A stretch of 64,000 nt of DNA from Streptomyces sp. YIM 121038 (GTDB taxonomy: Bacteria; Actinomycetota; Actinomycetes; Streptomycetales; Streptomycetaceae): the NCBI RefSeq assembly GCF_006088715.1, contig NZ_CP030771.1:5032001-5096000 (forward strand), written 5' to 3'. Numbering within the stretch: position 1 is the first letter of the stretch; each line of letters opens with the position of its first letter. Below the pieces are notes generated by a model. The model was not told the origin of the DNA, ran no database searches, and saw only the letters and a list, made by a program, of their open reading frames with translations. Below are positions 17,620 to 24,149 of the stretch, one piece after another. Position numbers and translations under genes: made by a program.

Positions 17620-17687
17620 GGGGCGTGCATGACGAGACCCGCCCCACCGGCACGTTCCGGTGCGGCGGGTCTCGTCATGCACGCCCC
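17620..17687 (+). terminator. Very long near-perfect hairpin downstream of secreted protein gene
   Basis: Arms 17620-17643 and 17664-17687 match over 24 bp without error. After one mismatch six more pairs (17645-17650 with 17657-17662) close a 6-nt loop. The 30 pairs are unusual for Streptomyces terminators, and no T-run follows. Transcription end is the simplest role; mRNA protection is possible. Confidence 0.7.
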
Positions 17688-17914
17688 GTCATGAGTTCGT
17701 CAACTTCGTGTGTGCGTAGTCCAGTTGATATGAGAAGAATGCGGGTTCCCTTCCATCGAGTGGGTTCCGGGAAGTTTGAGTTTCAGGGGTTTCCGTGCCG
17801 AGTTCCGCTCGTTAGGACCGGTGAGAGAGACGACAGGCAGAAGTAATTGCCTGAGCAGTGAAGCCCATTGGTGACCCGGCCAACGGTGACAAGAGTTACC
17901 AAGAAAGGAACACG

Positions 17915-18193
17915 ATGAAGCCCCTGAAGGCTGCCGCTGTCCTCGCTGGATCGATGGCGATCGCCGGTGCCGCCGCGCCCGCTTTCGCCAACGACCTGAC
18001 GCCCACCAGCCTGAACGGCGGCCTGGACACGCTGCTCAGCCAGTCGACCCTGGACGCGGCGCCGCTGAACACGAACATGCTGGACACCGAGAACAAGAAC
18101 TCGGTCGTCAACACCGTCAAGCAGGCCACGGACGGGCTGAACGCGAGCGGCGGCCCGACGCAGCTGCTCGGCGGCCTGCCGCTCGCCAACTAG
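17915..18193 (+). CDS. Small secreted protein of unknown function
   Basis: The 92-residue preprotein has a clear signal peptide (residues 1-25, ending APAFA) and a mature part of about 67 residues without cysteines. The mature part is rich in Leu, Asn, Thr and Asp (LTPTSLNGGLDTLLSQSTLD, LDTENKNSVVNTVKQATDGL) and ends GGLPLAN. AAGAAAGGAA precedes ATG 17915. Location between chaplins and the signal peptide suggest a role at the surface of aerial hyphae. The protein is not a chaplin: it lacks GSPG...SGN and NPAFGN. Confidence 0.8.
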   Translation: MKPLKAAAVLAGSMAIAGAAAPAFANDLTPTSLNGGLDTLLSQSTLDAAPLNTNMLDTENKNSVVNTVKQATDGLNASGGPTQLLGGLPLAN

Positions 18194-18325
18194 TCGCCCG
18201 AATTCCCGGTTCCCTTCGGGTGGGCTGAGCCGAACGGGAAACCGAAATTGCTTGGGCGTGTTATTCCAGGAATCCCCTGAATTCCGCCCCTAGGCTTCAG
18301 CCAAACCCTAAGGGAAGGTTTGATG

Positions 18326-18565
18326 ATGAACACTGCCAAGAAGGCCGCTCTCGCCCTCGCCGCCGCCGGTATGGCCGCGGGCGCCGCGTCGGGGACCGCT
18401 TTCGCCGACGCCGACGCCGCCGCTGACGCCGCGCACTCCCCGGGTGTCGGCTCGGGCAACATCGGCCAGATCCCGGTGAACGTCCCGGTCAACGTCGTGG
18501 GCAACACCGCGAACCTGATCGGCGCCCTGAACCCGGCGTTCGGCAACAGCGGCGCGAACAACTGA
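18326..18565 (+). CDS. Short chaplin without cysteines (ChpE-like)
   Basis: The 79-residue preprotein has a signal peptide (about 1-28) and a full chaplin domain: HSPGVGSGNIGQIPVNVPVN, VVGNTANLIGALNPAFGNS. Both conserved cysteine positions are replaced (VNVVGN and GNSGANN), as in ChpE of S. coelicolor, so it cannot form the usual intramolecular disulfide. AGGGAAGG is seven bases before ATG 18326; an ATG at 18323 is an alternative. It probably forms amyloid with the other chaplins but assembles differently. Confidence 0.92.
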   Translation: MNTAKKAALALAAAGMAAGAASGTAFADADAAADAAHSPGVGSGNIGQIPVNVPVNVVGNTANLIGALNPAFGNSGANN

Positions 18566-18679
18566 CGTTCGCCCACAGCACGTCGCGTCCCGGCTCGACG
18601 CCATGGGGCAGCGCCCGGCGCTTTCGGTGATCTCGGTGCTTCCGGCGTCTCCGGTGCACTCCGGGCGAACGCGGTACTC

Positions 18680-18719
18680 AAAGGCCGGTCAGCGGAACCC
18701 TTTCCGCGGGCCGGCCTTT
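18680..18719 (+). terminator. Terminator after cysteine-free chaplin
   Basis: AAAGGCCGG (18680-18688) pairs with CCGGCCTTT (18711-18719); an inner GCGGAA/TTCCGC pair extends the stem. Confidence 0.7.
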
Positions 18720-18871
18720 CGCGTGCCCGCTCGCCTGCAGAGCACATTCGGGAGCCCTGCCCCAGCGCACTCGTTCGACCGACTCCCCCTTCGTGTGATG
18801 CGGAACGGCCGTTCGGCCACTTAGGTGACAAGCGCGAAATCCCCGCCGTGCGCGTCGCTACGGTTTCGCCC

Positions 18872-19375
18872 ATGACCACGAAACCGAGCGACCAGCGTCC
18901 TTTCCGTGTGGCCGACATGGGCACCCTGGGTGTCATCGCCTGGAGCGGTGAACACCCCGAGGAGGAAAAGGACATGGCCTTTCTCATGGCCTATCCCCTG
19001 GGGGACGCCGAGGGCGGTCCGGACGCCTCGGCGGAGGCGGTCGGCGCGCTCCTGCACAACTCCGGTCTGCCGGTCGGCGGCCCGCTCCTCGACGGCGCGC
19101 GCAACCCCAGCCTGCCGGTGACCCTGCTGGTCGAGGCGGGGCAGGCGGTCGTCAGCATGCCGCACGTCAACGCCCAGTGCGTGGTCCCGCCCGAGTGGCT
19201 CGCCGCCGTACAGGAGCGCGGGCACGCGTACTTCATCATGACCACGCGCGCGTGGCCGGAGGGTACGCCCGGCGCACCCGTGTCGGAGGACAACCTCAGG
19301 TCCTTCGCGGGTGACGAGGAGACCCTGACCAACGCCACGCACTGTCTGCTGCCGGTGCAGCGGCTGCGCGGCTGA
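18872..19375 (+). CDS. DUF5949-like cytoplasmic protein
   Basis: The 167-residue soluble protein has no signal peptide or membrane segment. Its pattern (RVADMGTLGVIAWSGE, AFLMAYPLGDAEGGP, NPSLPVTLLVEAGQAVVSMP, AYFIMTTRAWPEGTPG) matches what I remember of the actinobacterial DUF5949 family, whose function is unknown. The family name is from memory and may be wrong. ATG 18872 is used because residues before it in the open frame look unrelated. It interrupts the run of secreted-protein genes and has its own upstream region. Confidence 0.7.
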   Translation: MTTKPSDQRPFRVADMGTLGVIAWSGEHPEEEKDMAFLMAYPLGDAEGGPDASAEAVGALLHNSGLPVGGPLLDGARNPSLPVTLLVEAGQAVVSMPHVNAQCVVPPEWLAAVQERGHAYFIMTTRAWPEGTPGAPVSEDNLRSFAGDEETLTNATHCLLPVQRLRG

Positions 19376-19440
19376 AGGAGCGCCACGGCCCCGTCCCGGA
19401 AGGATCCGGAGGGGTGGGCGGGGCTGTGGGATCCACGCTC

Positions 19441-19512
19441 CGAAGCCGAAGCCGAAGCCGAAGCCGAAGCCGAAGCCGAAGCCGAAGCCGAAGCCGGATA
19501 CGAAGCCGAAGC
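19441..19512. repeat. Hexanucleotide repeat (CGAAGC)9 plus (CGAAGC)2
   Basis: Nine exact CGAAGC units cover 19441-19494, then the variant CGGATA, then two more units at 19501-19512. It lies in the gap between two rightward genes. On the minus strand it reads Gly-Phe repeats, but no real gene is there. Confidence 0.95.
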
Positions 19513-19701
19513 CGTACGGGCCTTTCCCGGTGAATTCGACCGGCCCCGCACACCGCGGAACTCCGGCAAGGAGATCAGTCCAGGGGATCATCCGTTAAAG
19601 CGAGTATTCGGTTGCTCGGGCGAAGTTTGTGCTGGTGCGCGGGGCGGGCTCGTTGAGCCTGTGCGAACCGAGTGGTCGCCGTGAGCGAAAGGATCCGAGC
19701 C

Positions 19702-20208
19702 ATGAAGCACACCACGAGGGGGGCCATCGCCACGGCCCTCGCCTGCACCGCGGCAGCCTGTGCGGCCTCGACCGCGGCCGCGGCGGACCACCCCGGCGTG
19801 ACCGTGCCGCTGGACGGGGTCAAGCACTCCCTGGGCCTGCACACCCCCGAGGTCACCAGCACCCTCCCGGTGCCGCTGCCCGGCGGCGACTTCGAAGGCC
19901 CCCGTTACGTGGAGGGCAAGCTGCTGCCCGAGCGTGCCGTCCCGCAGATCCCGGTCGGCAACGCGCTGCCCGACGTACAGATCACGGCCCCGCTGACGGA
20001 CGTGATGGGCGAGGACAGCCTGAAGAGCGTGGACCTGTCGGCGCGCGGCTCCGACGTGTACGCCCTCACGCCGGGCGCCACCCTGGAGGCGCCGCTGGGC
20101 ACGCCGGGCGCCGACGGCACGGCCCTGCCGCCGCTCTCCCTGCCCGGCGGCGGTCTGCACCAGCCCCTGCTCAGCGCACAGCCCGCCGCGGACCTGGGCC
20201 TCAACTGA
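19702..20208 (+). CDS. Secreted protein of unknown function upstream of tyrosinase genes
   Basis: The 168-residue preprotein has a signal peptide (about 1-27, ending TAAAA). The mature part is rich in Pro, Leu and Gly with repeated LP/PLP turns (VTSTLPVPLPGGDF, PPLSLPGGGLHQPLL), resembling the Pro-Leu-rich end of the protein at 16836. It has one cysteine pair only within the signal region. GAAAGGA precedes ATG 19702. No known domain was recognised. Its place before melC1 is suggestive, but about 130 bp separate them. Confidence 0.8.
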   Translation: MKHTTRGAIATALACTAAACAASTAAAADHPGVTVPLDGVKHSLGLHTPEVTSTLPVPLPGGDFEGPRYVEGKLLPERAVPQIPVGNALPDVQITAPLTDVMGEDSLKSVDLSARGSDVYALTPGATLEAPLGTPGADGTALPPLSLPGGGLHQPLLSAQPAADLGLN

Positions 20209-20339
20209 CGCCCGCAGGACCGGTGGCCGGGGCGGCCCCACGCCGGTGCGACCGGGCCCGCGACGGTCAGGCCCGTAACGGACCGTGGGGGTCGGGCGGT
20301 TAGAGGTCCAGCAGCACATGGCCGCGGAAGAGGGAGCAC

Positions 20340-20732
20340 ATGAGCGCAGCGCCCGGTACGCCACTGACCCACCGCCTCGGGCGGCGCCACCTGCTGGGCG
20401 TCGCGGCCGCGGCCACGCTCGCCGCCGTGGGGGTGATGCGGGCGAGCGGGGCGCGGGCCACCCCGCCGGGCGCCGCGGACGAGGGCTCGTTCGACGAGAT
20501 GTACCGGGGGCGGCGCATCCAGGGCGACCCGGTCCTGGGCGAGCGGGGCGCGGGCCGGGACCGGTGGCGCGTCACGGTCGACGGCCGGCGGCTCGGCCTC
20601 ATGCGCCGCGCCGACGGCACCTACCTGACCATGGTCGACCACTACGGGTCGTACGCGACCCCGCTCGCGGCCGCCCGCGGGGCCGTGGACGAGCTCGGGG
20701 TGACGGCGCGGCTGAGCGGTCACACCCACTGA
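20340..20732 (+). CDS. melC1: Tyrosinase cofactor / copper chaperone MelC1
   Basis: MelC1 binds apotyrosinase, delivers copper and supplies the Tat signal for joint export. The 130-residue protein has a twin-arginine leader (GRRHLLGVAAAATLAAVGV) and the family body DEMYRGRRIQG, VTVDGRRLGLMRRADGTYLT and DHYGSYATPLAAARGAVDEL, with His residues near the end (SGHTH). It is slightly shorter than usual. The melC2 tyrosinase follows 46 bp downstream, giving the classic melC operon of Streptomyces pigment production. Confidence 0.93.
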   Translation: MSAAPGTPLTHRLGRRHLLGVAAAATLAAVGVMRASGARATPPGAADEGSFDEMYRGRRIQGDPVLGERGAGRDRWRVTVDGRRLGLMRRADGTYLTMVDHYGSYATPLAAARGAVDELGVTARLSGHTH

Positions 20733-20778
20733 CGGGCCCCGACCGCACGGGGCGCTCGGGATGGCGAAGGGGGCGCGC

Positions 20779-21648
20779 GTGGCCTACACACGCAAGAACC
20801 AGAACCGGCTGACCGGGGCCGAGCGGCGCAGATTCGTGGACGCCGTACTGAGCCTGAAGCGCCGGGGCGAGTACGACGAGTTCGTGCGCACGCACATCGA
20901 CTTCTACGTGGCGGACGGCGAGGAGCGGCTCCGGGTCGCCCATATGACGCCCACGTTCCTGCCCTGGCACCGGCGCTTCCTGCTCGACTTCGAGGAGGCC
21001 CTGCAGCGCGTCGACGACACGGTCACGGTCCCGTACTGGGACTGGACGCGGGACCGCTCCCCGGCCGCTTCCCTGTGGGGCGAGGACTTCCTGGGCGGCA
21101 ACGGGCGCGAGGGCGACCGGCAGGTGCTCACCGGCCCGTTCGCCCGGCGCAACGGTCACTGGCGGATCAAGGAGAGCGTCACCGACGGCGACTTCCTCAC
21201 CCGTGCGTTCGGCAACCCCTCGAACCCCATCGACCTGCCCACGCCCGCCGACGTGGAGTGGGCCATGAAGGACACCCGGTACGACGTCCCGCCCTGGGAC
21301 TCACGGGCGGACGGCGGCTTCCGCAACAAGCTGGAGGGCTGGACGTCCGGCGTCGGCACCGCGCGGTGGCGCAACCACAACCGTGTGCACCGCTGGGTCG
21401 GCGGACACATGCTGGGCGGCGGCTCCGTGAACGACCCGGTGTTCTGGCTGAACCACGCGTTCGTGGACCTGCTGTGGAGCCGCTGGGAACGGGAGCACCG
21501 CAGGGGCGCGCGGTTCCTGCCGGAGCACCCGCCGGGCCTCGGCGAGCCGGGGCACGGCCGCGTCGTCGCCCGCAACGAGCCGATGCCGCCGTGGCGCACC
21601 ACCCCGGGCGACCTGCTCGACCACGAGCGGATCTATCGCTACGTGTGA
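20779..21648 (+). CDS. melC2: Tyrosinase MelC2
   Basis: This is a type-3 copper monooxygenase that oxidises monophenols such as tyrosine to quinones, leading to melanin. With GTG 20779 as start it has 289 residues. Copper A ligands are His39, His55 and His64; copper B ligands are His200, His204 and His226. Asn201 after the first copper B histidine and the Glu in KLEGW fit tyrosinases with monophenolase activity. The common FWLHH motif is FWLNH here. An ATG at 20761 is possible, but AAGGGGG lies directly before GTG 20779 and the N-terminus then matches known MelC2. It has no signal; export relies on MelC1. Confidence 0.95.
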   Translation: MAYTRKNQNRLTGAERRRFVDAVLSLKRRGEYDEFVRTHIDFYVADGEERLRVAHMTPTFLPWHRRFLLDFEEALQRVDDTVTVPYWDWTRDRSPAASLWGEDFLGGNGREGDRQVLTGPFARRNGHWRIKESVTDGDFLTRAFGNPSNPIDLPTPADVEWAMKDTRYDVPPWDSRADGGFRNKLEGWTSGVGTARWRNHNRVHRWVGGHMLGGGSVNDPVFWLNHAFVDLLWSRWEREHRRGARFLPEHPPGLGEPGHGRVVARNEPMPPWRTTPGDLLDHERIYRYV

Positions 21649-21737
21649 ACCAGTACGTGTGAACCGGTACGGGAGAACCAGTACGGGATAACCGGTACGG
21701 GGGAATCGGTACCGGAAATCGGTACGGGGAACCGTAC
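21643..21737. repeat. Seven degenerate 14-bp tandem repeats after melC2
   Basis: Units of the form GGG-A-GAACCGGTAC start at 21643, 21657, 21671, 21685 and 21699 (14 bp each). Shorter units start at 21713 (13 bp) and 21726 (12 bp). The first unit contains the melC2 stop codon. Each unit carries a GTAC core. Confidence 0.9.
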
Positions 21738-21749
21738 GCGGGAAACGGG

Positions 21750-21780
21750 AAGCCCCCGGCGAGATGCTCGCCGGGGGCTT
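21750..21780. terminator. Bidirectional terminator between melC2 and chaplin
   Basis: A perfect 13-bp stem (21750-21762 and 21768-21780) with a 5-nt loop and A/T flanks on both sides lies between convergent genes. Confidence 0.85.
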
Positions 21781-21796
21781 CTCCTTGGTGGCGTGC

Positions 21797-22069
21797 TCAG
21801 TGGCCGTAGCCGCCCTCGCCGCCGGTGCCGCCGTTGTTGACGCAGGTGTTGCCGAACGCCGGGTTCAGCAGACCGGCCGCGTCGATGGTGTTGCCGCAGA
21901 CGTTGACCGGGACGTGGACCGGAATCTGGATCAGGTTGCCCGAGAGGACACCGGGGGAACCCTTGGCTTCGCCGTGCGCGCCGGCGTCGGCCGAGGCGAG
22001 TCCGGCGCCACCCAGCACGACGGCACCCGCGCCGAGCGTAAGGGCGGCTGCCTTCGCGATGCGAGACAT
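21797..22069 (-). CDS. Short chaplin with glycine-rich C-terminal tail
   Basis: The 90-residue preprotein has a signal peptide (about 1-27) and a standard chaplin domain: GSPGVLSGNLIQIPVHVPVN, Cys in VNVCGN and in GNTCVNN. Short chaplins normally end at this point; here an extra GGTGGEGGYGH follows. AAGGAGA lies six bases before ATG 22069. It is convergent to melC2 and divergent from the small secreted protein at 22293. In S. coelicolor a chaplin (ChpG) also lies next to melC. Confidence 0.93.
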   Translation of the reverse strand: MSRIAKAAALTLGAGAVVLGGAGLASADAGAHGEAKGSPGVLSGNLIQIPVHVPVNVCGNTIDAAGLLNPAFGNTCVNNGGTGGEGGYGH

Positions 22070-22292
22070 CACGTTCTCCTTCGAATTGGAAAGCACGGCC
22101 GCGTGGGTGTGGCCGCGATTGTTCTAACGCGCCGCTCTGATGTGAAGTAACGGCGCGAATTCGTCGATGATCTTCGGGAGATCGAACAGGTGCGGCGATT
22201 CGAGCAGTACTTCTGTAGGCCATTAGTGCCAGCGGTGGGCGGAATGCGGCGCGTGCCCGTGTCCCGCGGGCGGCTCCGCCGTTGCTGAGGGC

Positions 22293-22577
22293 ATGACTTC
22301 AGCGCGACGAATTCTGGCCGCCGTGTCCCTCGCCGCCGGTGCGGCGGCGCTCGTGGCACCCGCCGCCCACGCGTCCACCGGCGCCCAGCAGCCCAAGGAG
22401 ATCTCGCCGATGGCCACCATCGACGAGCTGGGCCGCATGCCGCTGCCCGAGGCGCAGCACGACGCCGTGCCGACGGTGTCCAGCCAGCTCGGCGGCCTCC
22501 ACCGGCTGAACGAGCTGCACCAGATCACCGACCTGGTGCAGCCGGTGACCCAGCTCGTCCCCGCCGTACAGACCTGA
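22293..22577 (+). CDS. Small secreted protein of unknown function
   Basis: The 94-residue preprotein has a signal peptide (about 1-28, ending AAHAS) and a cysteine-free mature part of about 66 residues. The mature part has a helical amphipathic tail (LGGLHRLNELHQITDLVQPVTQL). Composition and size recall the secreted protein at 17915, without clear sequence identity. ATG 22293 follows CTGAGGG. It is divergent from the chaplin at 22069 and convergent to the M23 peptidase gene, which ends 20 bp away. Confidence 0.75.
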   Translation: MTSARRILAAVSLAAGAAALVAPAAHASTGAQQPKEISPMATIDELGRMPLPEAQHDAVPTVSSQLGGLHRLNELHQITDLVQPVTQLVPAVQT

Positions 22578-22596
22578 GCACGCGCCGGGCCGCGCG

Positions 22597-23394
22597 CTAG
22601 GTGAGCCGGACCCCGCGCCGGGCCAGATAGCCGACCGGGCTGATGTCCGAGCCGTAGCCGCGCCGGGACCGGATCTCCAGGTGGAGGTGGGGGCCCGTGG
22701 CGCGGCCCGTGCTGCCGCTGCTGCCGATGCGGGTGCCGGTGCGGATGCGCGCCCCCTGCCGCACGGAGATGCGGTTCAGATGCGCGTACAGCGCGTAGTG
22801 GCCGTCCGGCATCCGGACCGTGACGGCCTTGCCGTACGCCCCCGACCAGCGGGCGAGCACGACCACGCCCGAGCCGACGGCGTACACCGGGGTGCCCCGG
22901 GGCACGGCCAGGTCGATGCCGGTGTGGTGGCCCGCGAGCCAGTTGCCGCGGATGCCGTAGCGGGCGCTCACGCGGAAGCGGCGGCGCAGCGGGCGTGCGA
23001 AGCGGCGTGGCGGGCCCGTGAGCGCGCGGACCTCGGGGACCGCGGCGTCGGCCGCCGCCAGGTCGTCCTCGAAGTGCGGGTCGTAGCCGACCACGCAGTC
23101 CTCGTGCGGGTCCGCGGCGCCGTCGAAGCCCATGACGTCGTCCGGATCCCCGAGGCCGTCGGAGCCCTCGGGACCGTCGATGTCAGCGATGTCGGTGGGG
23201 TCGGCGATGTCGTCGATGCCGGTGGGGTCGGTGGTAGTGGCGTCAGGATCGGTGGGGTCGTCGCGGTCCACGACGTCGTCCGGCGGGGTGCCCGCCATGC
23301 CGAGCGCTCCTGAGGCGAGCAGGACCACACCGATCCCCAGTGCGTCACGTCGTGTTCTGCCCGCTGCTTGCGGGCCGTCTATGTGGGAGCCCAT
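22597..23394 (-). CDS. M23-family (LytM) metallopeptidase
   Basis: The 265-residue protein has an N-terminal hydrophobic segment (signal or anchor, about 17-38) and an Asp/Pro/Gly/Thr-rich low-complexity linker. A C-terminal LytM domain carries the zinc motif HxxxD (GHHTGIDLAVP) and the second motif HLHLEI, with YALYAHLNRISVRQG and GSSGSTGRATGPH in between. All catalytic residues of active M23 endopeptidases are present, so it should cut peptidoglycan cross-bridges outside the cell. ATG 23394 lacks a strong ribosome site; a GTG further upstream is possible. Confidence 0.85.
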   Translation of the reverse strand: MGSHIDGPQAAGRTRRDALGIGVVLLASGALGMAGTPPDDVVDRDDPTDPDATTTDPTGIDDIADPTDIADIDGPEGSDGLGDPDDVMGFDGAADPHEDCVVGYDPHFEDDLAAADAAVPEVRALTGPPRRFARPLRRRFRVSARYGIRGNWLAGHHTGIDLAVPRGTPVYAVGSGVVVLARWSGAYGKAVTVRMPDGHYALYAHLNRISVRQGARIRTGTRIGSSGSTGRATGPHLHLEIRSRRGYGSDISPVGYLARRGVRLT

Positions 23395-23537
23395 GTCCGA
23401 CAGGACAACGGGGGCGGCGTGGTGGCGCACGCCCGGTTGCGCCACCTGGCGTAACGCGCGCGGGCGCGGCACCGCCCCGGCCGGACGCCGTTCCCGCCTT
23501 CCTGCCAAGGCCCTGGTGGTTCGCTAGGCTCCTCCCT

Positions 23538-24149
23538 GTGACGGCTCATCAGCCCCCGGCGGCCTCCGGCGAGGATGCTTACGCGGTGGCGGCCATCGCG
23601 TCGTCGGCCGGAGGGATCCACGCCCTGGGCGTGCTGCTCGGCGAGCTCGGCGAGGACCTGCCGGTGCCCCTCCTGGTCGTCCAGCACCTGGACCGGCGCC
23701 ACCGCACGGTCATCGCCGACGTGCTCGGCCGCCGTACCGAGCTGAACGTGAAGCTCGCGGAGCAGGACGAACGGACGGAGCCCGGCACCGTCTACATCGC
23801 TCCGCCCGACCGGCATCTGCTGGTGGCTGCCGACGGCGTCCTGACGCTGTCGAGCAGCGCGCTCGTCCATTTCGTGCGCCCCTCCGCGGACCTGTTGTTC
23901 GAGTCGGTGGCGGGCGCGTACGGGCCGCGGGCCATCGCCGCCGTGCTGACCGGGACGGGTGTCGACGGCGCCATGGGCGTGGACGCGGTGAAGTCCCGCG
24001 GCGGTACGGTGATCGTGCAGGACCCGCAGTCGGCGGAGTTCAAGAGCATGCCCCAGACGGCCCTGGGTACAGGAGCAGTGGACTTCGTGCTACCCCTTGA
24101 GGAGATCGCCGCGGTGATCCGCGGACTTGTCGAGACCAAGAGGCACTGA
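23538..24149 (+). CDS. CheB-type protein methylesterase, stand-alone catalytic domain
   Basis: The 203-residue protein is only the CheB methylesterase domain, without the receiver domain of classical CheB. Catalytic residues are visible: Ser23 (SSAGG), His50 (VVQHL) and Asp143 (LTGTGVDGAMG). It would hydrolyse glutamyl methyl esters or amides. GTG 23538 is used; the open frame to 23340 overlaps the divergent peptidase. Its TGA overlaps the ATG of the CheR gene, so the two are coupled. Streptomyces has no flagella, and no chemoreceptor is seen nearby, so the substrate is unknown. Confidence 0.9.
   Translation: MTAHQPPAASGEDAYAVAAIASSAGGIHALGVLLGELGEDLPVPLLVVQHLDRRHRTVIADVLGRRTELNVKLAEQDERTEPGTVYIAPPDRHLLVAADGVLTLSSSALVHFVRPSADLLFESVAGAYGPRAIAAVLTGTGVDGAMGVDAVKSRGGTVIVQDPQSAEFKSMPQTALGTGAVDFVLPLEEIAAVIRGLVETKRH

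Noticed and set aside
18821..19591. Gly-Phe repeat protein on the minus strand
   Set aside because: It is the antisense reading of the DUF5949-like gene plus the CGAAGC repeat; no ribosome site or domain.
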